Positions 39,018-51,652 of a stretch of 64,000 nt of DNA are shown here, piece after piece. The position numbers were made by a program, and so were the translations under genes. Within the stretch, counting starts at the first letter, position 1; every line of letters starts with the position of its first letter. The stretch is from Pseudomonas fulva NBRC 16637 = DSM 17717 (GTDB taxonomy: Bacteria > Pseudomonadota > Gammaproteobacteria > Pseudomonadales > Pseudomonadaceae): assembly GCF_000730565.1 (NCBI RefSeq), contig NZ_BBIQ01000010.1, positions 1 to 64,000 of the forward strand. Reading direction: 5' to 3'. The notes under the pieces are model-generated. The model was not told the origin of the DNA. It searched no databases and saw nothing but the letters and a program-made list of their open reading frames with translations.

Positions 39018-40099
39018 GAGGCGGTGGCTCCTTGTTCCAGGGGCAGATAGATAGAGAAGGCGGTGTGACCTGCGTGGCTTTCACACTCGATCAGCCCCTG
39101 GTGCTGACTGATGATGTTTTGGGTAATGGCCAGGCCCAGGCCGGTACCGTCCGGGCGACCACTGACCATGGGATAGAAAAGGGTGTCCTGCAGCTCGGCA
39201 GGGATGCCGGGGCCGTTGTCGATGATCTCGACGCGCGCCACCAGGCGATGGCGCACGTGACCGATGGTGAACTGGCGCAGTGCCCGGCTGCGCAAGGTGA
39301 TGCGGCCCAGGCGCAGCTCATTTTGCGAGCTGATGGCCTGCATGGCGTTGCGCACGATGTTGAGCACAGCCTGGATCATCTGTTCGCGGTCGATCAGCAC
39401 GTCCGGAAGGCTAGGGTCATAGTCACGCGCCAGGGTGATGCAGCCCTGGCTCTCGGCCTCCACCAGGCTGCATACCCGCTCCAGCACCTCATGGATGTTG
39501 GTCATGGCCAGCGATGGCAGCTTGTTCGAGCCCAGCATGCGATCGACCAGGTTACGCAGGCGGTCAGCTTCTTCGATGATCACGTTGGTGTAATCGCGCA
39601 AGCTCTCTTCGGGTAACTGACGCGCCAGCAATTGTGCTGCACCGCGGATGCCGCCCAAGGGGTTCTTGATCTCATGGGCCAAGCCGCGCACCAGCATCTT
39701 GGTGGTCTCCTGCTTGCTTAGCTGGGCTTCTTCCTTGGTGATGCGCAGCAGGCGATCGCGTGGGTGGACCTCCAGCAGCAGCAGGGTCTGGCTCAGGTGC
39801 AGGATCGGTGTAACGGCATAGTCCACCGTGATGGTCTGCCCCGTCAGCGAGGTCAACTGGGCTTCACGCTTGGTAAAGGGGTGTGCCTGCTCCACGGCCT
39901 GGCGCAGCGAGCTCAACGCTTCGGTGGACTCGGTGAACAGCTCGCTGATGAACTGCCCGTGGCTGCGCTGGCCACTGACGGCCAGCAGCATTTCGGCGGC
40001 CGGGTTCATGTATTCCAGCCGCAGCTCGGCGTTGAGCAGCAGCGTGGCCGTGGTCAGGTTGTCCAGAAGCAGACGGTGTTGTGCATCACTGATGGTCAT
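39014..40099 (-). CDS. ntrB: Nitrogen sensor histidine kinase NtrB
   Basis: A 361-residue cytoplasmic kinase/phosphatase for NtrC, controlled by PII protein. It has a PAS domain (about 8-115), phospho-acceptor His142 in GLAHEIKNPLGG, and ATP-binding boxes NIVRNAMQ, IIDNGPGIP and DGTGLGLAI. ATG 40099 starts MTISDAQHRLLLDNL, the family start; the frame opens at 40135. It has its own candidate sigma-54 promoter upstream. Confidence 0.97.
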   Translation of the reverse strand: MTISDAQHRLLLDNLTTATLLLNAELRLEYMNPAAEMLLAVSGQRSHGQFISELFTESTEALSSLRQAVEQAHPFTKREAQLTSLTGQTITVDYAVTPILHLSQTLLLLEVHPRDRLLRITKEEAQLSKQETTKMLVRGLAHEIKNPLGGIRGAAQLLARQLPEESLRDYTNVIIEEADRLRNLVDRMLGSNKLPSLAMTNIHEVLERVCSLVEAESQGCITLARDYDPSLPDVLIDREQMIQAVLNIVRNAMQAISSQNELRLGRITLRSRALRQFTIGHVRHRLVARVEIIDNGPGIPAELQDTLFYPMVSGRPDGTGLGLAITQNIISQHQGLIECESHAGHTAFSIYLPLEQGATAS

Positions 40100-40184
40100 G
40101 GTGCGGCGTCGACCTCTTTCGGTGCTTGCTGGCAAAGGAGCCGCGCTGTGCGCGACACATCCAGTGGTTGCTGTTGGTCTGGAA

Positions 40185-40202
40185 ATGCAAGAAACAAACC
40201 AA
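40185..40202 (-). promoter_or_regulatory. Candidate sigma-54 promoter of ntrBC
   Basis: On the minus strand TTGGTTTGTTTCTTGCAT has GG and GC exactly 10 bases apart and a perfect TTGCA at -12; the CAC after GG is absent. It lies about 85 bases before ntrB, with an NtrC-like site 130-145 bases further upstream. Confidence 0.4.
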
Positions 40203-40328
40203 GGCGCCGAAAAGAGGCAGATTCGACAGGATCCTGTAACTTTTCGCCCAGATTCGCACCAGAAGACGCTGCATTAACGTTTCAGGTGCTTCATTTTGGA
40301 ATAAATAACGGTGCAACCAGGAAATTGC

Positions 40329-40345
40329 TGCACCATTTTGGAGCA
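40329..40345. promoter_or_regulatory. NtrC-binding-site-like sequence upstream of ntrB
   Basis: TGCACCATTTTGGAGCA matches TGCACC-N5-GGTGCA at 11 of 12 half-site positions. It lies between the chorismate mutase stop and ntrB, at enhancer distance from the candidate sigma-54 promoter. Confidence 0.5.
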
Positions 40346-40353
40346 TAGGGCTT

Positions 40354-40896
40354 TTACGAGGGATCGCAAAGCTGGCCAGTTGCCCTGATCATGCCCTGCT
40401 TCATCAGCGGTGCATTTGGCCGGCTTGCAATAGCGCTAGCCACGCGCTGCGCACAGGCCCGCCCGTCCTGACGCCTGAATGCCGCAAGCTGTTCAAGCAA
40501 TTGACTTTCGAGCCTGTCCAGCTGCGGGCGAATGACCGTTTGCAGGTCCGCCCGCAGGTGGTGCGGCGCTTGTCCTGCCAAGCGCCATTGGTGCAGCAGG
40601 GTGTACTGCACAAGCTTGTTGGCTTCCATCTGGTCGGCAAAAAAGGCTTCGGTATCGTGCGGGGCCAGGCCAAACACAGGTGCAGCCACCTGCACGCGCA
40701 TCAGGACCTCTTGCTCGCGTTCAGTGGCTTGCACGGGTTGCCCTTTGTCCCACTTGTGCAAGGCAACGGCCTGCGCAATGGCCAGGCGCTGCTCAATGGT
40801 AGCTAACAACGGCTCAAGAGCAGGGTGTTGCGGTGCAGCAGCAGTGCAGCCAGTCAAGCTGAACGCTGTAAACAGACAAAGCAGTCGATTGCGCAT
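40354..40896 (-). CDS. Exported chorismate mutase, AroQ gamma class
   Basis: A 180-residue protein with a lipoprotein-like signal (LFTAFSLTGC, lipid site Cys17) and an all-helical chorismate mutase domain of the secreted gamma class. Catalytic-type residues are Arg37 (EQRLAIA), Lys48 (LHKW), Arg60-Glu61 (ATEREQEV) and Gln89/Gln97 (FFADQMEANKLVQ). A cysteine pair near the C-terminus (GRACAQR and GQLCDPS) would form the disulfide seen in periplasmic forms. It should convert chorismate to prephenate outside the cytoplasm; its physiological role is unclear. It lies between ntrB and glnA on the same strand. Confidence 0.85.
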   Translation of the reverse strand: MRNRLLCLFTAFSLTGCTAAAPQHPALEPLLATIEQRLAIAQAVALHKWDKGQPVQATEREQEVLMRVQVAAPVFGLAPHDTEAFFADQMEANKLVQYTLLHQWRLAGQAPHHLRADLQTVIRPQLDRLESQLLEQLAAFRRQDGRACAQRVASAIASRPNAPLMKQGMIRATGQLCDPS

Positions 40897-40990
40897 ACAG
40901 GGTGCCTCCTAGGGATGGAGGTCTGATTCTGAGAGGGATGGGCAACGCACCGAGGTAGGTAACTTCCGAAATGCCTGAAGTCCAAAACGC

Positions 40991-41016
40991 AAACGGCCTC
41001 CCAAGGGAGGCCGTTT
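40991..41016. terminator. Terminator between glnA and the chorismate mutase gene
   Basis: AAACGGCCTCCC-AA-GGGAGGCCGTTT, a perfect stem with A/T tracts, 34 bases beyond the minus-strand glnA stop. It separates glnA from the genes that follow. Confidence 0.85.
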
Positions 41017-41049
41017 CGATCCAGTCATCGGCGCCAGGCGCCGATCAGA

Positions 41050-42456
41050 TCAGCAGCTGTAGTACAGCTCGTATTCCAGCGGATGGACGAAGGTACGGAC
41101 CTTGATTTCTTCTTCGCTCTTGAGCTCGATGAACGCGTCGATGAAATCATCGGAGAACACGCCGCCCTTGGTCAGGAACGCACGGCCCTTGTCCAGCTCT
41201 TCCAGGGCTTCCTTCAGGCTGCCGCACACCTGTGGGATGTCCTTGGCCTCTTCAGGCGGCAGGTCATACAGGTTTTTGTCGGCTGCATCGCCTGGGTGGA
41301 TCTTGTTCTGGATGCCGTCCAGGCCAGCCATCAGCAAGGCCGCGAAGGCCAGGTACGGGTTAGCCGATGGGTCTGGGAAACGCGCCTCGATACGGCGGGC
41401 TTTCGGGCTGCCGACATAAGGGATACGGATCGAAGCCGAACGGTTGCGTGCCGAGTAGGCCAGCATCACGGGTGCCTCGAAACCTGGGACCAGACGCTTG
41501 TACGAGTTGGTCGACGGGTTGGTGAAGCCGTTCAGGGCCTTGCCGTGCTTGATGATGCCGCCGATGAAGTACAGGGCGGTGTCGGACAGGCCGGCATAGC
41601 CTTCACCTGCGAAGGTGTTCTTGCCGTCTTTCCAGATCGACATGTGCACGTGCATACCCGAGCCGTTGTCGCCGTACAGCGGCTTCGGCATGAAGGTAGC
41701 GGTGCGGCCGTAGGCGTCGGCAACGTTGTGCACGACGTACTTGAGGGCCTGGACTTCGTCGGCCTTCTTCACCAGGGTGTTGAACTTGACGCCGATTTCG
41801 TTCTGGCCGGCAGTGGCCACTTCATGGTGGTGCACTTCGACCAGCTGGCCCATCTCTTCCAGTGCGTTGCACATGGCAGTACGGATTTCGTGGTCGTGGT
41901 CGAATGGCGGTACTGGGAAGTAGCCACCTTTGACGCCTGGGCGGTGGCCTTTGTTGCCGCCTTCGATATCGGCACCGGTCATCCACGAGCCTTGCTCGGA
42001 GAAGATCTTGAACATCGAGCCGGAGATGTCCGACTGGAACTTCACTTCGTCGAAGATGAAGAACTCAGGCTCCGGGCCGGCGAACACGGTGTCACCGATG
42101 CCAGTGCTCTTGAGGTATTCCTCGGCGCGCTTGGCGATCGCACGTGGGTCACGGTCGTAGCCCTGCATGCTCGACGGGTCGACGATGTCACAGGTAATGA
42201 TCAGCGTCGGCTCTTCGGTGAACGGGTCCAGAACGGCAGTCTCGTCTACCGGCATCAGGATCATGTCGGAGGCTTCGATGCCTTTCCAGCCAGCGATGGA
42301 GGAGCCGTCGAACATCTTGCCGACTTCGAAGAAGTCTTCGTCCAACGCATCACGCGCCGGCATGGTCACGTGGTGCTGAGTACCTTTGGTGTCCGTGAAA
42401 CGCAGATCAATCCACTTGACGTCATGATCTTTGATGAGCTGAACCGACTTCGACAT
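41050..42456 (-). CDS. glnA: Glutamine synthetase type I
   Basis: A 468-residue glutamine synthetase (GSI-beta) that fixes ammonia onto glutamate. The start [25 protein letters not shown] splits into typical N-terminal strands. Active-site motifs [10 protein letters not shown] (about 48-57), [10 protein letters not shown] and NRSASIRIP are present. The regulatory adenylylation tyrosine sits in [10 protein letters not shown] near residue 398. Upstream are a strong sigma-54 promoter and two NtrC sites, so it is expressed when nitrogen is short. Confidence 0.98.
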   Translation of the reverse strand: MSKSVQLIKDHDVKWIDLRFTDTKGTQHHVTMPARDALDEDFFEVGKMFDGSSIAGWKGIEASDMILMPVDETAVLDPFTEEPTLIITCDIVDPSSMQGYDRDPRAIAKRAEEYLKSTGIGDTVFAGPEPEFFIFDEVKFQSDISGSMFKIFSEQGSWMTGADIEGGNKGHRPGVKGGYFPVPPFDHDHEIRTAMCNALEEMGQLVEVHHHEVATAGQNEIGVKFNTLVKKADEVQALKYVVHNVADAYGRTATFMPKPLYGDNGSGMHVHMSIWKDGKNTFAGEGYAGLSDTALYFIGGIIKHGKALNGFTNPSTNSYKRLVPGFEAPVMLAYSARNRSASIRIPYVGSPKARRIEARFPDPSANPYLAFAALLMAGLDGIQNKIHPGDAADKNLYDLPPEEAKDIPQVCGSLKEALEELDKGRAFLTKGGVFSDDFIDAFIELKSEEEIKVRTFVHPLEYELYYSC

Positions 42457-42555
42457 GTTGTCCTCCGGATGGTCTAGGGCACGGTTGGCCGCCGCCCTGG
42501 AAAAAGGGTGTTGCCGGGCGCGGATAGTCGGCCAAGCTTACCTGCCTCACAAGGG

Positions 42556-42571
42556 AGCAAATTGCATGCCA
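42556..42571 (-). promoter_or_regulatory. Sigma-54 promoter of glnA
   Basis: On the minus strand TGGCATGCAATTTGCT matches TGGCACG-N4-TTGCW at nearly every position with GG and GC 10 bases apart. Transcription would begin near 42545, giving a leader of about 90 bases. Confidence 0.85.
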
Positions 42572-42644
42572 GTGCCCGAAAATGGCGAGGTCGGGACAGA
42601 AGGGGGCGTTTGTGGGCATCTGGCTGGGGCTGCAGGGAGAAATG

Positions 42645-42692
42645 TGCACCCTTACGATGCGATTTTTTTAATTGTCGCACCAATAAGGTGCA
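42645..42692. promoter_or_regulatory. Pair of NtrC-binding sites upstream of glnA
   Basis: TGCACC-CTTAC-GATGCG (42645-42661) and CGCACC-AATAA-GGTGCA (42676-42692) match TGCACC-N5-GGTGCA. Their centres are 31 bases apart, about three helical turns, as in enterobacterial glnA enhancers, and they lie 75-125 bases upstream of the -24 element. Confidence 0.8.
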
Positions 42693-42875
42693 TTGGGTCG
42701 AATGGCGTTGAATGGGATCGTACTCGACGTATGAGGCCGACTGGATGCAATGGGCCGTCTGCTCAAGATCGCAGATACCGCCTTCAAGCCCCGACGTGCG
42801 GTGTCTGAAGTTGGCTTCCTGCATTTTTCTGCAAGCTTCTGCTCAAAAGTTGGTCAAATCCTGAGCAATTTCCGA

Positions 42876-42881
42876 TATAAT
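42876..42881 (+). promoter_or_regulatory. -10 box of thiI
   Basis: GATATAAT contains a perfect TATAAT 45 bases before the thiI start. The -35 is poor (TCAAAT or TTGGTC region). Confidence 0.55.
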
Positions 42882-42925
42882 TCGCGCCCCTCATTTTCGG
42901 CAGGCCCTGCGCGCGCTGTAAACCA

Positions 42926-44380
42926 ATGAAACTTATCGTCAAAGTCTTCCCAGAGATCACCATCAAGAGCCGGCCGGTGCGCAAGCGCTTCATCCGTCAG
43001 CTCGCCAAGAACATCCGCAACGTGCTCAAGGATCTGGATCCTGAGCTCGTGGTCGATGGTGTCTGGGACAACCTCGAGGTAATCACCCGCATCGAGGACG
43101 AGAAGGTTCAGCGCGAGATCGTCGAGCGCCTGACCTGTACACCGGGTATTACCCACTTCCTGCAGGTCGAGGAGTACCCCCTGGGCGACTTCGACGACAT
43201 CGTCGCCAAGTGCAAGCAGCACTTCGGCCACCTGCTGGCCGGCAAGCACTTTGCGGTGCGTTGCAAGCGCGGTGGGCACCACGACTTCACGTCGATGGAC
43301 GTCGACCGCTACGTTGGCAGCCAGCTGCGCCAGCAGTGCGGTGCGGCCGGCATCACGTTGAAGAACCCGGAAGTGCTGGTACGCATCGAAATCCGCAACC
43401 AGCGCCTGTTCGTGATCCACAACCAGCACCAAGGGATTGGCGGCTACCCGCTGGGCGCCCTGGAGCAGACCCTGGTCCTGATGTCCGGCGGGTTCGACTC
43501 TACCGTGGCCGCCTACCAGATGATGCGTCGCGGCCTGATGACGCACTTCTGCTTCTTCAACCTCGGCGGACGTGCCCACGAACTGGGCGTGATGGAAGTG
43601 GCACACTTCCTTTGGAAGAAGTACGGCAGCAGCCAGCGCGTGCTGTTCATCAGCGTACCCTTCGAGGAAGTGGTCGGCGAGATCCTCAACAAGGTCGACA
43701 ACAGCTACATGGGCGTCACCCTCAAGCGCATGATGCTCCGTGCCGCGGCGCGAATGGCCGAGCGCCTTGAGATCGACGCGCTGGTGACTGGCGAAGCCAT
43801 ATCCCAGGTATCCAGCCAGACCCTGCCGAACCTGTCGATCATCGACTCGGCCACCGACAAGCTGGTGCTGCGCCCTCTGCTGGCGACCCACAAGCAGGAC
43901 ATCATCGACCAGGCCAACGCCATCGGTACCGCCGATTTCGCCAAGCACATGCCCGAATACTGCGGCGTGATTTCGGTGAACCCGACTACCCATGCCAAGC
44001 GTCACCGCATGGAGCACGAAGAAAAGCAGTTCGAGATGCAGGTACTCGAGCGCGCCATCGAGCGCGCCAAGTTCATCTCCATCGACCATGTGATCGATGA
44101 GCTGGGCAAGGACATCGAGATCGAAGAAGTGGCCGAGGCATTGCCGGGCCAGATCGTCATCGATATCCGCCACCCCGACGCCCAGGAGGACGAGCCTCTG
44201 GCGATCGACGGTATCGAAGTCCAGGCGCTTCCGTTCTATGCCATCAACAGCAAGTTCAAGCACCTGGACCCCACGCGCCAGTACTTGCTGTATTGCGACA
44301 AAGGTGTGATGAGCCGTCTGCACGCACACCACCTGCTCAGTGAGGGACATGCCAATGTGCGTGTTTATCGTCCGGCATAA
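42926..44380 (+). CDS. thiI: tRNA 4-thiouridine synthase ThiI
   Basis: A 484-residue enzyme for s4U8 in tRNA and sulfur transfer to thiamine. It has the N-terminal ferredoxin-like/THUMP domains (about 1-170), a PP-loop ATPase motif [12 protein letters not shown] (near 187-198) and a C-terminal rhodanese domain whose persulfide cysteine lies in [11 protein letters not shown] near residue 457. This is the long form with the rhodanese domain, as in E. coli. Single gene, divergent from glnA. Confidence 0.97.
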   Translation: MKLIVKVFPEITIKSRPVRKRFIRQLAKNIRNVLKDLDPELVVDGVWDNLEVITRIEDEKVQREIVERLTCTPGITHFLQVEEYPLGDFDDIVAKCKQHFGHLLAGKHFAVRCKRGGHHDFTSMDVDRYVGSQLRQQCGAAGITLKNPEVLVRIEIRNQRLFVIHNQHQGIGGYPLGALEQTLVLMSGGFDSTVAAYQMMRRGLMTHFCFFNLGGRAHELGVMEVAHFLWKKYGSSQRVLFISVPFEEVVGEILNKVDNSYMGVTLKRMMLRAAARMAERLEIDALVTGEAISQVSSQTLPNLSIIDSATDKLVLRPLLATHKQDIIDQANAIGTADFAKHMPEYCGVISVNPTTHAKRHRMEHEEKQFEMQVLERAIERAKFISIDHVIDELGKDIEIEEVAEALPGQIVIDIRHPDAQEDEPLAIDGIEVQALPFYAINSKFKHLDPTRQYLLYCDKGVMSRLHAHHLLSEGHANVRVYRPA

Positions 44381-44506
44381 GACGCCAGGGCTGTATGGCG
44401 GCAGCATCCGCCATCGCCCTCCCGACCTGCGGGCCCGCTGAGCCTCAAACGTACTTATTCGCCGCCTACACTGGCGGCAACCGAATCCTCTGATCGAGAT
44501 ACAGTT

Positions 44507-46327
44507 GTGATCGAAAATCTGCGTAACATCGCCATCATCGCCCACGTTGACCATGGCAAAACCACCCTGGTAGACAAACTCCTGCGCCAGTCGGGCACGC
44601 TCGAGCGTAACGAGCTCAACGACGAGCGCGTGATGGACTCCAACGACCAGGAAAAAGAGCGCGGCATCACCATTCTGGCGAAGAACACCGCCATCAACTG
44701 GAACGGCTACCACATCAACATCGTCGACACCCCCGGCCACGCCGACTTCGGTGGCGAGGTTGAGCGTGTGATGTCGATGGTTGACTCCGTGCTGCTGCTG
44801 GTCGATGCCCAGGACGGCCCGATGCCGCAGACCCGCTTCGTGACCAAGAAGGCCTTCGAAGCTGGCCTCAAGCCAATCGTGGTCATCAACAAGGTCGACC
44901 GCCCGGGCGCGCGTCCTGACTGGGTTCTGGACCAGATCTTCGATCTGTTCGACAACCTGGGCGCCACCGATGAGCAGCTGGACTTCAAAGTCGTCTACGC
45001 CTCGGCCCTGAACGGCATTGCCGGCCTGGACCACACCGACATGGCCGAAGACATGACCCCGCTGTACCAGTCGATCATCGACAACGTACCTGCGCCTTCG
45101 GTTGACCGTGACGGCCCGTTCCAGATGCAAATCTCGGCACTGGACTACAACAGCTTCCTGGGTGTGATCGGCGTTGGCCGCATCGCCCGTGGTCGCGTCA
45201 AGCCGAACACCCCGGTTGTCGCCATCGACACCAATGGCAAGAAGCGTAACGGCCGTATCCTCAAGCTGATGGGCCACCACGGTCTGCACCGCGTCGACGT
45301 TGAAGAAGCCCAGGCTGGCGACATCGTCTGCATCAGCGGTTTCGACGAGCTGTTCATCTCCGACACCCTGTGCGACCCAACCGCCGTCGAAGCGATGAAG
45401 CCACTGACCGTTGACGAGCCAACCGTGTCCATGACCTTCCAGGTCAACGACTCGCCGTTCTGCGGCAAGGAAGGCAAGTTCGTCACCAGCCGGAACATCA
45501 AGGACCGTCTGGACAAGGAACTGCTGTACAACGTAGCCCTGCGCGTTCAGGAAACCGATTCTCCTGACAAGTTCAAGGTATCGGGCCGTGGCGAGCTGCA
45601 CCTGTCGGTGCTGATTGAAACCATGCGTCGCGAAGGCTTCGAGATGGCCGTGGGCCGTCCGGAAGTGATCATTCGTGAAGTCGACGGCGTCAAGCAAGAG
45701 CCGTTCGAAAACGTCACCATCGACATCCCTGAAGAATCCCAGGGCAAGGTCATGGAAGAGATGGGCCTGCGTAAGGGCGACCTGACCAACATGGTTCCGG
45801 ATGGCAAGGGCCGTGTGCGCCTTGAGTACAACATCCCGGCCCGTGGCCTGATCGGCTTCCGTAACCAGTTCCTGACCCTGACCAACGGTGCAGGCATTCT
45901 GACCTCGATCTTCGATCGCTACGACACCATGAAGTCGGGCCAGATGTCCGGCCGTCTGAACGGTGTACTGGTGTCGGTCGAAACCGGCAAGGCCCTGACC
46001 TACTCCCTGGAAACCCTGCAAGCGCGCGGCAAGCTGTTCGTCGAGCACGGTCAGGAAATCTACGGTGGTCAGATCATCGGCCTGAACAGCCGCGACAACG
46101 ACCTGGGTGTGAACCCGACCAAAGGCAAGAAGCTCGACAACATGCGTGCTTCGGGTAAAGACGAAGTCATCGCCCTGGTACCGCCAGTGCGTCACACCCT
46201 GGAACAGGCCCTGGAATTCATCCAGGACGACGAGCTGTGCGAAGTCACGCCGAAGTCGATCCGTCTGCGCAAAAAGATCCTGGACGAAGGCGAGCGTACC
46301 CGCGCTGCCAAGAAAGCCAAGAACTGA
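44507..46327 (+). CDS. typA: Ribosome-associated GTPase TypA/BipA
   Basis: A 606-residue translational GTPase. G1 AHVDHGKTT (about 12-20), RGITILAKN switch, [12 protein letters not shown] (G3) and NKVDRPGA (G4) are followed by EF-Tu-like domain 2, EF-G-like domains ([12 protein letters not shown]) and the BipA C-terminal domain. It supports ribosome assembly and stress or low-temperature growth. The start codon is GTG 44507. The gene ends in a strong terminator. Confidence 0.98.
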   Translation: MIENLRNIAIIAHVDHGKTTLVDKLLRQSGTLERNELNDERVMDSNDQEKERGITILAKNTAINWNGYHINIVDTPGHADFGGEVERVMSMVDSVLLLVDAQDGPMPQTRFVTKKAFEAGLKPIVVINKVDRPGARPDWVLDQIFDLFDNLGATDEQLDFKVVYASALNGIAGLDHTDMAEDMTPLYQSIIDNVPAPSVDRDGPFQMQISALDYNSFLGVIGVGRIARGRVKPNTPVVAIDTNGKKRNGRILKLMGHHGLHRVDVEEAQAGDIVCISGFDELFISDTLCDPTAVEAMKPLTVDEPTVSMTFQVNDSPFCGKEGKFVTSRNIKDRLDKELLYNVALRVQETDSPDKFKVSGRGELHLSVLIETMRREGFEMAVGRPEVIIREVDGVKQEPFENVTIDIPEESQGKVMEEMGLRKGDLTNMVPDGKGRVRLEYNIPARGLIGFRNQFLTLTNGAGILTSIFDRYDTMKSGQMSGRLNGVLVSVETGKALTYSLETLQARGKLFVEHGQEIYGGQIIGLNSRDNDLGVNPTKGKKLDNMRASGKDEVIALVPPVRHTLEQALEFIQDDELCEVTPKSIRLRKKILDEGERTRAAKKAKN

Positions 46328-46345
46328 GTTAGCTCAGGCTGAATG

Positions 46346-46380
46346 AAAACGCCCCCGGTCGAAAGGCCGGGGGCGTTTTT
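46346..46380 (+). terminator. Intrinsic terminator after typA
   Basis: AAAACGCCCCCGG and CCGGGGGCGTTTT form a 13-pair stem around TCGAAAGG, followed by T residues. Confidence 0.92.
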
Positions 46381-46468
46381 GTTTGTCTGGCGACTCGTTG
46401 TCCTGTCGGTGGCCAGCTAGGCTCCAGCGGTATGCAAATACCGACAGGTTATCGACCCCTATTGGGTC

Positions 46469-46873
46469 TTAGCGCCCAACCACCTTCGGCTTGTACGCAC
46501 AATACCCCGGCCGTGGCCCGACCTTCGGATGGTTGCGGCAGGTGTCGGGGCGCTTGTCATAAATGGTGCACAGGCGGCTCTTACGATCCAGGTACATGCA
46601 ATCGTCGTTGCTCATGCGCGTCAGGGTGAAGATGCCCGACTTCTGGTTGAAGCGCTCGATGATGCCTTCTTTCTGCAAACGCTTGGCCACGTTTTTAGGC
46701 GGCTCGTCTTTTTCGAATTCATCCACCACGCCGATGCGGATCAGGTCCTTGATCTTGACCTCCACCGGCAAGGTGCAGCAAGTTGAATGGCAGCCGCCGC
46801 ACATGTGGCTGGCATAGCGCTGCCAAGTCTCCAGGCGGTCGACTTCGGCAGCGGCGATCAGGGTCGTTTTCAT
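46469..46873 (-). CDS. YkgJ family cysteine cluster protein
   Basis: A 134-residue protein with the YkgJ/CxxCxxCC-type metal-binding pattern. Cysteines are clustered in MCGGCHSTCC (about 24-33) and later in DDCMYLD, RLCTIYDKRPDTCRNHP and PGYCAYKP. The family is thought to bind zinc or iron-sulfur centres; the role is unknown. No export signal. Convergent with typA, divergent from glgP. Confidence 0.88.
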   Translation of the reverse strand: MKTTLIAAAEVDRLETWQRYASHMCGGCHSTCCTLPVEVKIKDLIRIGVVDEFEKDEPPKNVAKRLQKEGIIERFNQKSGIFTLTRMSNDDCMYLDRKSRLCTIYDKRPDTCRNHPKVGPRPGYCAYKPKVVGR

Positions 46874-47058
46874 CGTTTTATGAGGCGGATCACGGTATAG
46901 GGCGCGCGATGATACCGGAATTGCTCAATTTATGAACAATTTTATGACCGGTTGCATGCGGCCACGCAAATACTCGAACACTGGTGATTGCGGCCGGTCG
47001 AAGCGTCTAGGCTCAACATTTGCTTTCTGCTCTTGTCCATTTGCCCCGAGGATGACGC

Positions 47059-49509
<2,451 letters not shown>

Positions 49510-49751
49510 CACAGGGCAGGCCAGGTGGGCACCGCCACCTGGCTCGTCGACGTTGCCAGCAGCAGCGATCACAGGCCGCCCGGCGCCAGCATGGGGCCGG
49601 GCAGCCCTGTGCCGACCGTCGGCCTGGCGAGCGCTGAACTCCCGATCCATTGTGCCGTCTGACAGCCGTGGCGAGTCTCATCGCTCGCTAGCCCGCCGCT
49701 CTCCCTGTAAACTGCGTGGGTTTTCCATCCCCAATCCTGTTGGAGCCATAC

Positions 49752-50762
49752 ATGTCCCGCGTTACCCTGAGTCGCTATCTGATTGAGCAGACCCGCAGCA
49801 ACAATACCCCTGCCGATCTGCGCTTCCTGATCGAAGTGGTGGCGCGTGCGTGCAAGGAAATCAGCCATCACGTGTCCAAGGGCGCCCTTGGCGGTGTGCT
49901 GGGCAGCATGGGCACCGAAAACGTCCAGGGCGAAGTCCAGAAGAAGCTGGACGTCATCTCCAACGACATCCTGCTCGAAGCCAACGAATGGGGCGGTCAC
50001 CTGGCCGGCATGGCGTCCGAGGAAATGGACAACGCCTACCAGATTCCGGGTCGCTACCCCAAAGGTGCCTACCTGCTGGTCTTCGACCCGCTCGACGGCT
50101 CCTCCAACATCGACGTCAACGTGTCGGTCGGTACCATCTTCTCGGTACTGCGTTGCCCTAACGAGTACCTGAGCCAGAACGAAACCCTGAACGAAAATGC
50201 CTTCCTGCAGCCGGGCACCGAGCAGGTTGCGGCCGGCTACGCCATCTATGGCCCGCAGACCATGCTGATTCTGACCCTGGGCAACGGCGTCAAGGGCTTC
50301 ACCCTGGACCGCGAACTGGGTAGCTTCGTGCTGACCCACGAGAACATCAGCATTCCGGAAACCACCGCCGAATTCGCCATCAACATGTCCAACCAGCGTC
50401 ACTGGGAAGCCCCGGTACAGCGCTACGTGGGCGAGCTGCTGGCAGGCGAGACCGGCCCGCTGAAAAAGAACTACAACATGCGTTGGATCGCCTCGATGGT
50501 GGCCGACGTACACCGTATCCTCACCCGTGGCGGCCTGTTCATGTACCCGCGCGATGCCCGTGAGCCGAGCAAGCCGGGCAAGCTGCGCCTGATGTACGAA
50601 GCCAACCCGATGTCGTTCATCATCGAACAGGCCGGTGGCGCGTCCACCAACGGCTACGACCGCATCCTCGACATTCAGCCAGAGAGCCTGCACCAGCGTG
50701 TGTCGGTGATCCTGGGCTCGAAGGAAGAGGTTGAGCGCGTCACCGCCTACCACAAGGAGTAA
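49752..50762 (+). CDS. fbp: Fructose-1,6-bisphosphatase class I
   Basis: A 336-residue gluconeogenic phosphatase. The metal/substrate signature [20 protein letters not shown] is near residues 110-129 (read in two parts), and the [15 protein letters not shown] segment is complete. ATG 49752 gives [13 protein letters not shown], the family start; a GTG at 49716 opens the frame earlier. TTGGAGCC lies just before the ATG. The DUF924 gene starts three bases after its stop. Confidence 0.97.
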   Translation: MSRVTLSRYLIEQTRSNNTPADLRFLIEVVARACKEISHHVSKGALGGVLGSMGTENVQGEVQKKLDVISNDILLEANEWGGHLAGMASEEMDNAYQIPGRYPKGAYLLVFDPLDGSSNIDVNVSVGTIFSVLRCPNEYLSQNETLNENAFLQPGTEQVAAGYAIYGPQTMLILTLGNGVKGFTLDRELGSFVLTHENISIPETTAEFAINMSNQRHWEAPVQRYVGELLAGETGPLKKNYNMRWIASMVADVHRILTRGGLFMYPRDAREPSKPGKLRLMYEANPMSFIIEQAGGASTNGYDRILDIQPESLHQRVSVILGSKEEVERVTAYHKE

Positions 50763-50765
50763 GTC

Positions 50766-51362
50766 ATGCTCGCACCTTGGCAGCCTTTGCTGGAATGGTG
50801 GTTCGGTTGGGGCACCAGCGCCCAGGCCGTGGCTGACGAGAAGAGCGCCCAATGGTTCGGCAAGCATCACGACGCCGAGGCCCAGGCGCTGTTCGGTGAG
50901 CTTGTCGACCAGGCCTTGGCAGGTGGGCTCGACGAGTGGCAGCAGAGCCCTCAGGGCTGGCTTGGGCTTCTGCTACTGCTCGATCAGCTGCCACGCATGA
51001 TCTACCGCGACACGCCACGTGCGTTCGAGGGTGATCGGCGTGCGCAAGTGGTCGCCCTGCAGGGGTTGCAGAAGGACTGGGATTATCAGTTGCTCCCGAT
51101 CCAGCGGGTATTCGTGCTGCTGGTGCTCGAGCATGCCGAAGTGCTGGACTGGCAGAACATGTCCGTCGAGCGCTACCAGGTGCTGCTTGACGAGCAACCT
51201 GAAGCCAACCGTCGGTTGTTCGAAGGCTTCCTGGATTATGCCCAGCAACACCAGCGGGTAATCGAGCGGTTTGGCCGGTTCCCGCACCGCAACCTCGTGC
51301 TGGACAGGCCCAGTACCAGTGAAGAGATGGATTTTCTGCTCGAGCCGGGTTCCAGGTTCTGA
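50766..51362 (+). CDS. DUF924 family protein
   Basis: A 198-residue DUF924 protein with a TPR-like all-helical fold. The family pattern WWFGWGT near the N-terminus, QWFGKHHDAEAQALFGE, GLLLLLDQLPRMIYRDTPRAF (two blocks) and GRFPHRN near the C-terminus are clear. It starts three bases after fbp and is probably co-transcribed with it. Function unknown. Confidence 0.9.
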   Translation: MLAPWQPLLEWWFGWGTSAQAVADEKSAQWFGKHHDAEAQALFGELVDQALAGGLDEWQQSPQGWLGLLLLLDQLPRMIYRDTPRAFEGDRRAQVVALQGLQKDWDYQLLPIQRVFVLLVLEHAEVLDWQNMSVERYQVLLDEQPEANRRLFEGFLDYAQQHQRVIERFGRFPHRNLVLDRPSTSEEMDFLLEPGSRF

Positions 51363-51429
51363 AGCAGCCCTCTACGTCCAATGACTGAGGCCGCCCTCCA
51401 TGGGCTAATGCGATTGACTTGACACCATT

Positions 51430-51448
51430 GGGGCCGCACAGCGGCCCC
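51430..51448. terminator. Hairpin after the DUF924 gene
   Basis: GGGGCCGC-ACA-GCGGCCCC, eight pairs, followed only by ATTAGTG, so a weak terminator at best. Confidence 0.4.
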
Positions 51449-51652
51449 ATTAGTGTCTGCTGTTTCAGACCCGGCCCAGGCACGTAAAACCCCATATTGA
51501 ACACACCAAGCCCCGGGCGGCTCATTCGAATAAGTCATTTTCCCGATCAGCGGTAGCGGTCTTGGGCAGTTCCAACAGGGAACCTGGGAGGCATTTTCCC
51601 GTCGAAGGGCACTGCAGGCCACTCGCCTGCTCCCTCGTTCAGGAGTGTCTTC

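Larger units (their letters stand above)
42457..42925. other. Divergent glnA/thiI control region
   Basis: 469 bases without a gene. It contains the glnA sigma-54 promoter (42556-42571), two NtrC sites (42645-42661 and 42676-42692) separated by an AT-rich GATTTTTTTAATT stretch, and a thiI -10 box (42876-42881). Confidence 0.8.

Noticed and set aside
42561..42582. Alternative glnA sigma-54 reading GGCACTGGCATGC
   Set aside because: Only nine bases separate GG and GC; the adjacent TGGCATGCAATTTGCT has the correct ten.
42854..46195. A 1113-codon open frame on the minus strand opposite thiI and typA
   Set aside because: Both plus-strand genes are unmistakable; the antisense frame is low-complexity (His/Val/Asp/Gln-rich), matches no family and is explained by GC-rich codon bias.
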